Origin: Caryophanales bacterium UBA7581
GTDB lineage: Bacteria > Bacillota_I > Bacilli_A > RFN20 > CAG-826
Direction of reading: 5' to 3'
DNA length: 64,000 nt
Assembly: GCA_002477825.1 (NCBI GenBank)
Contig: DLKT01000014.1
Coordinates: 1,818-65,817, forward strand
Numbering within the stretch: position 1 is the first letter of the stretch; each line of letters opens with the position of its first letter. The position numbers and the translations under genes are program-made. Below, piece after piece: positions 31,962 to 40,543 of the stretch. The notes under the pieces are model-generated. The model worked only from the letters and a program-made list of their open reading frames with translations. It did no database searches and was not told the origin of the DNA.

Positions 31962-33806
31962 TTATTTAGCAAAACTACTTTTCTTTAGTACGATAGCGCC
32001 TAAGAACACTAACAAACTAAAGGAAGCAATGACGGCCGTTGAAGCCTTTTGACAACCACTCTTTTTCGGCGGATTCACGATTTCTTCTTCGCCATCTTGA
32101 ATCTCAAAAGGTGCGGTATAGTATGTAAGACTTGTTGAATAATCAGTGTAATAAGCAATAACAGAATACTTGCCTTTCTCAATTTCTTGATAGAAATAAA
32201 TTTGTCCTACTACTTTTGTCTCTTCACCTTTATATGTTATAGCGGTTAAAGGAACAACCGTATCTTTAGAAAGGGTTTGTCCTTTTCCTAATTGCATATG
32301 ATTTCCTTTTAAAGAATAAACTTTATCGCTAAAATAATCTGCGACATTATTGGTAATTCCAACAGCACCACTTTGTGGTCCCATATTTTCAATAGAAGAA
32401 ACATTATCGTAAGTCCAGAACCAACCAATGAAACCTCTATCTCTTAAATAGAGTTCATTAAATCTCGTTGAAAAGGCACCCATAGAAGTATCTACGCCAG
32501 CATTCATTTGTCCTAATAAAGGTAAAGCTTTCGTAAAATTACTTTGGTTTACACTTCCTAAATATGCAGTTGGTACTTCAGGTAAAACATCTTTCATTTG
32601 TTCTAACATTGAGCTTGAGAAAGAGATCACCACGATTTGAGGATAGAAATTATATTCATCCAATTTTTCCTTTAATAAAGTAGTAAAATTTGCTTTGGTC
32701 GTTTTAATTTCTAAAACCAAAATAGTTGACGTTCCTTGTAATGTTTGAATAATCTCATCAATATTAGGAATTTTTTCATGTGGTTCAAATAAATCAAGTT
32801 CATATTTTTCTAATTCTTCGGATGTATAGTTTTCTAAAGCACCTTCACCATTAGACGTACGCATAATCGTGCCATCATGCATAAAATAAATTTTATTATC
32901 TTTAGTAACATAAGCATCTAATTCAACATGTGTTGCTCCTACTTCTGTTGCTTTTTTCGTACCACTTATAGAATTTTCATGTGTTTGCTTTGGAAGTCCT
33001 CTATGTGCCACATTAAATGATGGACGGAAAGAACTACCCTCTTTTATTTGCGTGTACATTTCATATACATGCTCATAATCTTTAACAATCAATCCATACG
33101 TTCCCGTTTGAATTGCTGAAAGAATATCTAAATCCGTTTCACCCGTTAATCGTGTCCAAACAGTTTTAAAACGAGCTTGAATGTAAGTGACATTTTCTTT
33201 TGTTGCTATAGAAGGAGAAAGCACCGCTACATTAGCAAAATGAGCGTTCGTAGGAGCGATAACCGAATGATACATATCTCCATCAGTGATATCGTTATAT
33301 TCAATAATTCCACGTATTTTGTTATTTTCATCCTTAATCCCTTTTATATAGTCAGGTGTGTCGGACATAATTGATAAGTCAAGAATATCCATTTTATTTT
33401 TAAAGAAATCCACAAATGCAATATAACTGTCTTGATTTTCAATATAAACAATCGGCAAAATCTTTTTATTTAGTTGCGCATAAACATTAACGAAAGAATC
33501 AATAACATTTCCTTCTTTATCGGTAATATTTTGATCTTTATTCATGTGTAAAATTACATTCGATGGTCGAACTTCTGTACTCGTTACTTTGGTTAATTGT
33601 TCTTTTGATTCAATATCCACAATTACGGTAGGAAGATTATTCGCGACCGTTCCTTGATAATACGTTGAAGCTAAATTGTTATCGACCACTAATTCTTCGC
33701 TTGATGTTTCATCCGCCAAAGCTCTTTTTTCCATTTTAGGGGATTGAAATAAACATGCACCAATACATAAAAATAAGCTTAATGATAAAAGTTTTCTTCT
33801 TTTCAT
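31962..33806 (-). CDS. Surface glycerophosphodiester phosphodiesterase, copy 2
   Basis: Paralogue of the next gene downstream, colinear over its whole length. Leader with lipobox CIGAC; N-terminal barrel-like region; GDPD domain with AHRGLP, HENS, THVELDAYVTKDN and FMHDGTIMRT, so catalytic residues are intact; C-terminal GCQKASTAVIASFSLL tail ending in KK. The ATG at 33806 is chosen over 33812, because AAAGGGA is 6 bases from it. No separate promoter is evident after the preceding terminator, so expression may rely on readthrough. Close copy spacing (about 200 bases) implies tandem duplication; divergence is spread evenly, so the duplication is not recent. Confidence 0.9.
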   Translation of the reverse strand: MKRRKLLSLSLFLCIGACLFQSPKMEKRALADETSSEELVVDNNLASTYYQGTVANNLPTVIVDIESKEQLTKVTSTEVRPSNVILHMNKDQNITDKEGNVIDSFVNVYAQLNKKILPIVYIENQDSYIAFVDFFKNKMDILDLSIMSDTPDYIKGIKDENNKIRGIIEYNDITDGDMYHSVIAPTNAHFANVAVLSPSIATKENVTYIQARFKTVWTRLTGETDLDILSAIQTGTYGLIVKDYEHVYEMYTQIKEGSSFRPSFNVAHRGLPKQTHENSISGTKKATEVGATHVELDAYVTKDNKIYFMHDGTIMRTSNGEGALENYTSEELEKYELDLFEPHEKIPNIDEIIQTLQGTSTILVLEIKTTKANFTTLLKEKLDEYNFYPQIVVISFSSSMLEQMKDVLPEVPTAYLGSVNQSNFTKALPLLGQMNAGVDTSMGAFSTRFNELYLRDRGFIGWFWTYDNVSSIENMGPQSGAVGITNNVADYFSDKVYSLKGNHMQLGKGQTLSKDTVVPLTAITYKGEETKVVGQIYFYQEIEKGKYSVIAYYTDYSTSLTYYTAPFEIQDGEEEIVNPPKKSGCQKASTAVIASFSLLVFLGAIVLKKSSFAK

Positions 33807-33825
33807 ATTCATTCCCTTTCTTTAA

Positions 33826-33864
33826 GAAAAAATGGACTATGGAAGATGGATTCCATAGTCCATT
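33826..33864 (-). terminator. Strong terminator after the Ig-like lipoprotein gene
   Basis: A perfect 14-bp stem (arms AATGGACTATGGAA and TTCCATAGTCCATT), 6-nt loop, then TTTTTTC on the minus strand. Confidence 0.9.
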
Positions 33865-33877
33865 ATGTTTTCTTTAA

Positions 33878-36217
33878 TTACATTTCAACAGCAGCGGCTA
33901 AAGCGATATTAGAAGGTTGTTCATAGTTTCTAAAGTCACTCCATTCAAAGCGGAAGACGAAGAGTAAACGATCTCCTTCTTGTAATTCGACGAAATCGCA
34001 ACCAAAGTTTCCTCTTGTGCCTGCCGAAGACTTAATTAAATCAGTTTCACCAGTAGCAGCACGATAGACAGCATATTCTAAAACAGTATTGGCTCCAGCA
34101 TCATCAACCCAACCTGCTAAATTAGATTTTTCAACGATCTTAGCGAAGATATGTTGTTTTGCTTCAATCGCGTACACAACACCATCATTATAGCCACTAA
34201 TAGCTCTCCATCCTTGAACAGATGCTTTATGTTCACCTTCTGAGCCTAAAGTATAATCAGTAGAACCTTCAGCAGTAATATTTTTCATAGGTTCATAAGA
34301 TTCATAAGTACCATGAGCAATCGTCATTTTAGCTAAATCATTTTCCACCCAACCAGTTGTAGATTCTAATTGTTTGGCAAATAAATCGGTTTTATAATCG
34401 ACATCAGTAACAGTGTCACTTGGCTTATATTCTTTAGCACCTTTTTCTTTTACACCTGCAATTTCAATATAAGGAGGATATTGAACATTTCTATTTTCTG
34501 TATGAGAGAAGAGATATAAGAAGGATTCACCTTTTTGTAACTCAACATAATCGGTGCCTAAAGTTCCTGCTCCACCCATCCAATCATCATGTAATACATC
34601 TAAATCGCCTTTGGCTGAAAGTATAGCATAGCTTAAATGACCTTCTGGCCAACCATTTGTTTTTGTCGTATCATCGTCATTTTTTTGTTCGACCATACGT
34701 ATAAAGCAATGATCTTTGGCTTCAAATTGATATCCGAATCCACCAGAAGCTCCATAATAGAATCTCCAACCTTCAGCAAAAGTATTGCTACCTTCAGCAT
34801 TTTGTCCTTCTTCAATACCTAATTGATATGGGTTGTCATTGATTCTTGTAAATGCTTTACGATCATTCATCGTTCCATAGAAGAACGTTGCTTTACCATA
34901 AGAATTTTCTAAGGCAGCACTTTCTAGTTGTTGCGCAAAAACGCTATTGAAAGACACTTGAGTTGTCACTTTACTTGGTTCATATTCGACATCTGGTAAT
35001 TTGTAGTCTTCATCATCTACATCACCAACTAAACGAATATCATCTAAATAAACGAAAGTTTTCTTATCAGAGTTTGCACCTAAATCTCTATCCCATGGGC
35101 AAACATAGAATGGGATTTCTCTTAAAGAAGCTTTTACTGGTGCTGCATCCGCTTTATCGTTTGTGTCACCAGACATTTCCATTTCTTGCATATTGACTAA
35201 GAAACGATACCATTTATTACCTGGAAGGGTGATTTTGCCTTGAAAATTTCTACCTACTTCATTACCTTTGGTATCAAAGACTTTCATCGAGTGATAAACG
35301 GCATTAAAGCACATTTCACCATTGATGTTATTCGTTTTTAAATCAAAATACATCCAGAAGGAGACATATTTATCGGTGGTATTATATAGATAAACATCTC
35401 CTAACATGGAGTAGTCATTAAACCATGTGGTAGCTTTATCATACATACCAAATTCATAAGAATGAGTTCCATTATAAGCAACATCCTCACTAATTTCACT
35501 CGCGTACCATTCATTGTTATAATAAGCACCATGTTCAAAATCCATTAATGTATAAACATAATAGGTTTCATCTCTCATGTTACCTGAACTATCGGTAGCG
35601 GTAACATTAATGCTATACGCACCTTTTTGATCAAAGGTAACTATGTCACCTTCTAAGTTTAATTCTTCGCCATTAAAAGCAACTTTAATCGTAGGTGTAA
35701 TGGTTTCTCCACTGTTATCGGTAACGGTAATATCTTTTAAATCATAGGAAGTGCCAAGTTGCGTAATATTATGGAAATCCGTTGTGCTTGCACTTGCATC
35801 TTTTTTGGAGCGTAATTTAGAAGAAATTACTGGATCTCCAACGTCGATAACACGTACGGTATAGGTTTTTGATGCGGTTTGTCCATCATCTAATGTAGCG
35901 GTATAGGTGACTTTATAATCACCCATTTTTGCACATAAGAAGCGGTTATCCGTCACTTCCACATCTTGTCCATCTGGATCTTTAACGCTGATTGCACAGA
36001 TATAGTATTTTCCATTACTATCTTTTGCGCTAACGGCTTTGACTTGATAATACTCTTGGACGTTTGCATTATCAATTTTGGATTCGTCTACATTAAATTC
36101 ATCAATTGTTAAACTTACTGTAGATGTTGGTCGATTTGAACCACCACACGACGTGAGTGTTCCACCACCAACCATTAATAGAGCGAGACATAATACAAAT
36201 AATTTTCTCTTTTTCAT
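33878..36217 (-). CDS. Large surface lipoprotein with Ig-like and duplicated C-terminal domains
   Basis: 779 aa. Lipobox LTSC|GGS at about residue 24. Two Ig-like domains follow (about 35-125, ending TYTVRVIDVGDP; 130-225, ending SINVTATDSSGN). A jelly-roll-like carbohydrate-binding-type region (about 228-405) opens with DFEHGAYYNNEWYASE and closes at TFVYLDDIRLVGD. Two tandem copies of a domain of about 170 residues (from 425 and from 605) share QLES, WRxxxG, the EAK-H-x-F/I-x-K/R segment and YVELQ/FVELQ. No catalytic motif is recognised. It sits next to the glycan locus and could be a glycan-binding surface protein; that is inference. Confidence 0.75.
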   Translation of the reverse strand: MKKRKLFVLCLALLMVGGGTLTSCGGSNRPTSTVSLTIDEFNVDESKIDNANVQEYYQVKAVSAKDSNGKYYICAISVKDPDGQDVEVTDNRFLCAKMGDYKVTYTATLDDGQTASKTYTVRVIDVGDPVISSKLRSKKDASASTTDFHNITQLGTSYDLKDITVTDNSGETITPTIKVAFNGEELNLEGDIVTFDQKGAYSINVTATDSSGNMRDETYYVYTLMDFEHGAYYNNEWYASEISEDVAYNGTHSYEFGMYDKATTWFNDYSMLGDVYLYNTTDKYVSFWMYFDLKTNNINGEMCFNAVYHSMKVFDTKGNEVGRNFQGKITLPGNKWYRFLVNMQEMEMSGDTNDKADAAPVKASLREIPFYVCPWDRDLGANSDKKTFVYLDDIRLVGDVDDEDYKLPDVEYEPSKVTTQVSFNSVFAQQLESAALENSYGKATFFYGTMNDRKAFTRINDNPYQLGIEEGQNAEGSNTFAEGWRFYYGASGGFGYQFEAKDHCFIRMVEQKNDDDTTKTNGWPEGHLSYAILSAKGDLDVLHDDWMGGAGTLGTDYVELQKGESFLYLFSHTENRNVQYPPYIEIAGVKEKGAKEYKPSDTVTDVDYKTDLFAKQLESTTGWVENDLAKMTIAHGTYESYEPMKNITAEGSTDYTLGSEGEHKASVQGWRAISGYNDGVVYAIEAKQHIFAKIVEKSNLAGWVDDAGANTVLEYAVYRAATGETDLIKSSAGTRGNFGCDFVELQEGDRLLFVFRFEWSDFRNYEQPSNIALAAAVEM

Positions 36218-36235
36218 GATGAGTCCTTTCTTTTT

Positions 36236-36267
36236 TATAAAACCGCTTTCATTTTTTAAAAAAGCGG
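36236..36267 (-). terminator. Terminator at the end of the carbohydrate operon
   Basis: CCGCTTT (36243-36249) and AAAGCGG (36261-36267) with TTTTAT following on the minus strand. It lies between the GH43 gene and the Ig-like lipoprotein, only 20-odd bases before the latter's AAAGGA site. Confidence 0.65.
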
Positions 36268-36351
36268 AAAAAACTATACTATAATACTAACTTTTTCATA
36301 ATTTACATTGAATGGATATTTTTTAGTTTCAACTTGTTATTTTATCAGTTG

Positions 36352-37269
36352 TTATTCCTTATCTTTATCAAAGAATAGTTGATTATTTTCAAAAACAAAA
36401 CCCATACAGAGGTAGCATGATTTCGTATAATCAAATTCTTCGATTTTTTCCCAATTTACGCCGCCCCAGCAATCACCTAAATAGTACAGAAATCCATTAT
36501 GTTCAAAGATAAATGCAGGTTGACTATGGTAAGTATTGAAATTTCCAATGTTTTGGAGCTCACTCCAATTTCCTTCAATACTTTCCGCCGTTGCATACTG
36601 ACATTGATTCGGTAACCATCCAGTACAATAAGAAGTTAACAAATAATAAATTCCATCCTTTTTCATTAACGCTGGTGCTTCTCGATATAAGCCAATAAAT
36701 AACTTTTGTACTAGACAATCAATAGAAAGATAATCTGCACTTAATCGATAGATATGCAAGTCTTGATTATCATTACTTGCGGAAATAAAGTAAGCAGTAC
36801 CATCTTCTTTTTGATATAAGGTGCAATCTCTTGACATATAATCTAATGGTCGGAAGGCTCCTCGATAGGTAAAGCCATGATCAGGATAATTGGAAGTTGC
36901 AATCGCCGCCATAGCGTCTAAATAGTCTTTTCCATTTTCAAAATGCATCCACATCACGAATTGCTTGGTTTCTTTATTATAAATAACCTTTGGTCTTTCT
37001 AAATTTACCTTTGTTCCGTCAGTGTTAATTAAGTTATGTTTGATTTTTCCTTTATTAAAAGGCACAACGGGCGTAAGTGTTGTAATAATTGCACCTAGGT
37101 CTTCCCAATCTTTTAAATCTTTTGAGCGATAACAATGAACGTAGTAATTTTCGTTTCGATCTTCCCCATACCAATAATACATCCCTTCATGATAAAGAAG
37201 ATGTCCGCCATGCGCTTCCACACGCTTTCCATTTTGATCTACAAAAGAAATTACTTCATTATTCTTCAT
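36352..37269 (-). CDS. Glycoside hydrolase family 43 protein
   Basis: Five-bladed propeller glycosidase, 305 aa, no signal peptide, so cytoplasmic. Blade motifs: AHGGHLLYHEGMYYWYGED near residue 19, ERPKVIYN, SRDCTLYQKEDGTAYFI with the D that fixes substrate, and YREAPALMKKDGIYYLL, which holds the acid Glu (R-E-A-P). The HGG entry motif resembles subfamilies that include exo-beta-1,3-galactanases, but specificity cannot be set from the sequence alone. Last gene of the carbohydrate operon, overlapping the GH36 gene by 11 bases with GAGGTGA just before the ATG. Confidence 0.85.
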   Translation of the reverse strand: MKNNEVISFVDQNGKRVEAHGGHLLYHEGMYYWYGEDRNENYYVHCYRSKDLKDWEDLGAIITTLTPVVPFNKGKIKHNLINTDGTKVNLERPKVIYNKETKQFVMWMHFENGKDYLDAMAAIATSNYPDHGFTYRGAFRPLDYMSRDCTLYQKEDGTAYFISASNDNQDLHIYRLSADYLSIDCLVQKLFIGLYREAPALMKKDGIYYLLTSYCTGWLPNQCQYATAESIEGNWSELQNIGNFNTYHSQPAFIFEHNGFLYYLGDCWGGVNWEKIEEFDYTKSCYLCMGFVFENNQLFFDKDKE

Positions 37270-39334
37270 AAGTCACCTCAAAAAGACGTGCAGAACCCTC
37301 TTTTTCTGGATAGAAAATCAATTCATTTTCCTTTACTTCATATTTGGTTAATAAATCTAAAGGATAGGCAAGTCGAATTTCTTTTACTTTCTTTAAACGA
37401 AGACGGATTGGCTTTAATCCTTTCATGTTATAAACCCAAATATAAGCTTTATTTTGCTTTTTTAAACCAAAGGCTAAATGATTGTCCATATAAGAAGATA
37501 GTCCTAATGGGAAAATAGGGACGCCTTGATTACGAATTTCATCTAATTGATGATAGAAAGCAAGGCAGTTTTTGATTCTTTTTTGTTTTTCTTCACTCAA
37601 TAAATAGAGTTTGCTTGCTAAATGCACTCTTCCTATCATAGCGTTTAATAAATTCATATTTACCGCTTCATCATCAATTTGTTCATCCGCTAACGACTCT
37701 ACTTTGGGATAACACCAAATTCCTGCTTGTTCAGGTAAAATAGCTGTTAATAAATTAGCGATAATATAAGGATAAATGCGGTAATCGGTTTGATCGGAAG
37801 TAGAAGCTAAATTGACATTGCTTAATGTGAGATAGTCTAAACGATTACCTCCTGAAGCACAACTTTCAATGAGTAAATCTGGATGTTTTTTTCCAACTTC
37901 ATTAATGAGCTCATAATAGGCGCGGTTATGTTCTAAAAGAGCTTCACCATAACCATCTTCTGCATCTAAACCAACACCAGGTTCAATATTATAATCGAGT
38001 TTAATATAACCGATTCCATATCTTTCTACCAATTCATCAATTTTTTTAAGAATTCCTTGTTGCACTTTAGGATTTCTAAAGTCGAGTTGATAGCGATTGG
38101 AAACAACTAAACGCTTTCCATTTCGATGGAAATAGCAATCTTCGTCCCAAATGGAAGAAGCATCGCCTAAAGCGCCTACCACTTCTGGTTCCATCCATAA
38201 GCCTGGTTTTAATCCTAAAGAGCGAATGTAGTCTAATGTATTATTTAATCCTTCCGGATATTTTTTCTTACTTTCTTCCCAGCGTCCGACATGGTAAAAA
38301 GGATTAATCTCTTCATCATGCCATCCGCAATCAATGACGAAATAATCTGCGCCCATTCTTTTCGCAATTGGCGCTAAAGCATAAGCGGTTTCTTTAGAAG
38401 GACAATTCCATGACGCAAACATATATTCATTAAAGATAATAGGGCTTTCTTTCGCGTCATTTAATCTTTGAGCAATCTTTCTACGATAAAGGGTCATGTT
38501 TTGGAAACATTCTTCTTCCTCTTTACCTGAAGTTAAAGCAATTTTTACGGATACAAATTCTTCCTTTGGCTTTAAAGTCTTTTGCCAACCGTTTTCTTCT
38601 AAAGTCGGTCCCGAAAGATTTAAAGTGACATTGCCGTTTAAATCTCCGAGTTCATAACTCCAACTACCATTTGCTTCAATTTGCCATAAGAAACTCTTTT
38701 TGATTTTTTTATCTTTTAATAAGCCCATCGGCAAATAATTCTTAGAAGACCATGCGCCTGTATTACTTACACAATATTTTTTAAAGTTTTTTAATTCATT
38801 GCAAGAAACAATTCCGATATCTAAAAGTCGATAAGCTTTCCATTGACATTCTAAATACCAAGAGTTATGGGGAACGAATAATTCTGCTGTATCATAATGG
38901 TAATAGCCAATCATGTCTTTTTTCGCAAAGCTACTTACATATTCTAAAGTAATGGGACTTGAAGCAATATTTTTCACTTTGACAAAAGAACGAATCGTAT
39001 GCGCCTCTTGATAAAATTCATAATAAGAAACAACTTCAATCCATTGGTTCTTTTGATGAATTTTTAATATCTTTCCATATTCCGTTTTTTTGATGGAATG
39101 CGAAACGTAACTTAGCGTTTCACTTTCCGAAGTAAAAATATGGCGGTCTCCACAATGTTGGGTTGTTTTATTTCCGCTAATAGAAATTTCAACAGGATTT
39201 GAAAAATTTTCAATAAAATATTTTTGGTTAGGGGTTAATTCATATTTGGGTTCATCATATAAATGAATTTTATTTTGATCATCAATCACGAACCATAATT
39301 TTAATTTTTTATCGCCAAAAGTAAATGTTTTCAT
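37259..39334 (-). CDS. Alpha-galactosidase, GH36
   Basis: 691 aa, no signal peptide. N-terminal beta-supersandwich domain (1-300), then the TIM barrel with FVIDCGWHDE, WMEPEVVG, YIKLDYN (nucleophile D447) and the SCASGGNRLD loop followed by STSDQTDYRIYPY (acid/base D514), all GH36 hallmarks. Removes terminal alpha-galactose from imported oligosaccharides. It follows the ATPase gene with a 9-base gap and overlaps GH43. Confidence 0.92.
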   Translation of the reverse strand: MKTFTFGDKKLKLWFVIDDQNKIHLYDEPKYELTPNQKYFIENFSNPVEISISGNKTTQHCGDRHIFTSESETLSYVSHSIKKTEYGKILKIHQKNQWIEVVSYYEFYQEAHTIRSFVKVKNIASSPITLEYVSSFAKKDMIGYYHYDTAELFVPHNSWYLECQWKAYRLLDIGIVSCNELKNFKKYCVSNTGAWSSKNYLPMGLLKDKKIKKSFLWQIEANGSWSYELGDLNGNVTLNLSGPTLEENGWQKTLKPKEEFVSVKIALTSGKEEEECFQNMTLYRRKIAQRLNDAKESPIIFNEYMFASWNCPSKETAYALAPIAKRMGADYFVIDCGWHDEEINPFYHVGRWEESKKKYPEGLNNTLDYIRSLGLKPGLWMEPEVVGALGDASSIWDEDCYFHRNGKRLVVSNRYQLDFRNPKVQQGILKKIDELVERYGIGYIKLDYNIEPGVGLDAEDGYGEALLEHNRAYYELINEVGKKHPDLLIESCASGGNRLDYLTLSNVNLASTSDQTDYRIYPYIIANLLTAILPEQAGIWCYPKVESLADEQIDDEAVNMNLLNAMIGRVHLASKLYLLSEEKQKRIKNCLAFYHQLDEIRNQGVPIFPLGLSSYMDNHLAFGLKKQNKAYIWVYNMKGLKPIRLRLKKVKEIRLAYPLDLLTKYEVKENELIFYPEKEGSARLFEVTYEE

Positions 39335-39343
39335 ATTGCTTTC

Positions 39344-40528
39344 CTATTTTAATAAATTCATGGTGGTTTCTTTGGAGAAGTAATGAGCTAATTCATCTGC
39401 CCAATAGAAATAAATCTTTTCTCCTGCTTTTAAACGTTCTAGTTCTTCTTTTTTAATTTCAATGGTGGGAACAATGACGATAATATTTTTCATTTGCCCC
39501 GCGTTAATATGAAGGTGAATCATGCTACCCATTGATTCGGTAACCAATATTTCTCCTTCAAGTGCATCTTTTTTCGGTTTAAAGGATATTTTCATGTGTT
39601 CAGGACGAATACCTAAAACAAAATCACAATCCGTAATACTCTTTTCAATAAATTGGCTGACTAAATCATCGCTGATTGGAAGAGGAACGCCATTGATGAT
39701 CACTTTTTTACGATTTAATGAGAGATGGGCATCAAGAAAGTTCATTTGAGGTGTCCCAATAAAGCCCGCTACAAAGAGGTTACTTGGTTGATAGAACACT
39801 TCATCTGGAGTTCCGATTTGTTGCACTAATCCATCTTTCATAATGACAATTCGATCACCTAACGTCATAGCTTCGGTTTGGTCATGGGTTACATAAATGA
39901 AAGTGGTGTTAATTCTTTTTCGTAATAAAATGAGTTCTGCCCGCATTTGGTTTCTTAATTTAGCGTCCAAGTTGCTTAATGGTTCATCCATCAAGAAGAC
40001 TTTTGGATTTCTAACAATCGCACGACCAATGGCCACTCTTTGTCGTTGTCCGCCGGAAAGAGCTTTGGGTTTGCGAGAAAGATAATCTTCAATTTCTAGC
40101 ATTCTTGCGGCCGCCATAACTTTTTCATGTATTTCATCTTTCTTTAATTTCCGATAAATAATTTTCTTCGTTTTTTGATGTGTCTTTTTATCTTCCACTT
40201 CAACTTCAAAAGGGAATTTTCTGAGTTTTAAAGAAAAAGCCATATTTTTATAAACAGTCATATGTGGATATAAAGCATAGTTTTGGAAAACCATAGCAAT
40301 ATCGCGATTTTTTGGCTCAACATAGTTCACCAAATTATCACCAATATAGATTTCTCCAGCCGTAATGGATTCAAGTCCTGCAATCATTCGAAGAGTGGTC
40401 GTTTTTCCACATCCGGAAGGGCCGACAAAGACAATAAATTCCTTATCTTCAATTTTTAAAGAAAAATCATTAACAGCAATGACATCTCCAAATATTTTAT
40501 AAACATTTTTTAATTCGACTGTGGCCAT
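39344..40528 (-). CDS. msmK: Sugar ABC transporter ATPase (MsmK/UgpC type)
   Basis: 394 aa. Walker A GPSGCGKTTT, Q-loop VFQNYALYPH, signature LSGGQRQRVAIGRA, Walker B VFLMDEPLSNLDA, H-loop YVTHDQTEA, then the C-terminal OB/TOBE regulatory domain (from about 255). Between the Q-loop and the signature there is an extra charged stretch of about 28 residues (near 104-132) absent from Bacillus MsmX; comparable inserts occur in Mollicute homologues. It presumably powers the LplBC-like permeases encoded upstream, which have no other ATPase here. GGAGGT lies 8 bases before the ATG. Confidence 0.93.
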   Translation of the reverse strand: MATVELKNVYKIFGDVIAVNDFSLKIEDKEFIVFVGPSGCGKTTTLRMIAGLESITAGEIYIGDNLVNYVEPKNRDIAMVFQNYALYPHMTVYKNMAFSLKLRKFPFEVEVEDKKTHQKTKKIIYRKLKKDEIHEKVMAAARMLEIEDYLSRKPKALSGGQRQRVAIGRAIVRNPKVFLMDEPLSNLDAKLRNQMRAELILLRKRINTTFIYVTHDQTEAMTLGDRIVIMKDGLVQQIGTPDEVFYQPSNLFVAGFIGTPQMNFLDAHLSLNRKKVIINGVPLPISDDLVSQFIEKSITDCDFVLGIRPEHMKISFKPKKDALEGEILVTESMGSMIHLHINAGQMKNIIVIVPTIEIKKEELERLKAGEKIYFYWADELAHYFSKETTMNLLK

Positions 40529-40543
40529 TTCTTGTTACCTCCA

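Noticed and set aside
29764..33850. Identical 15-mer ACTATGGAAGATGGA at about 29.77 kb and 33.84 kb
   Set aside because: Chance matches of this length are expected in 64 kb; one copy is part of a terminator and the other is not.
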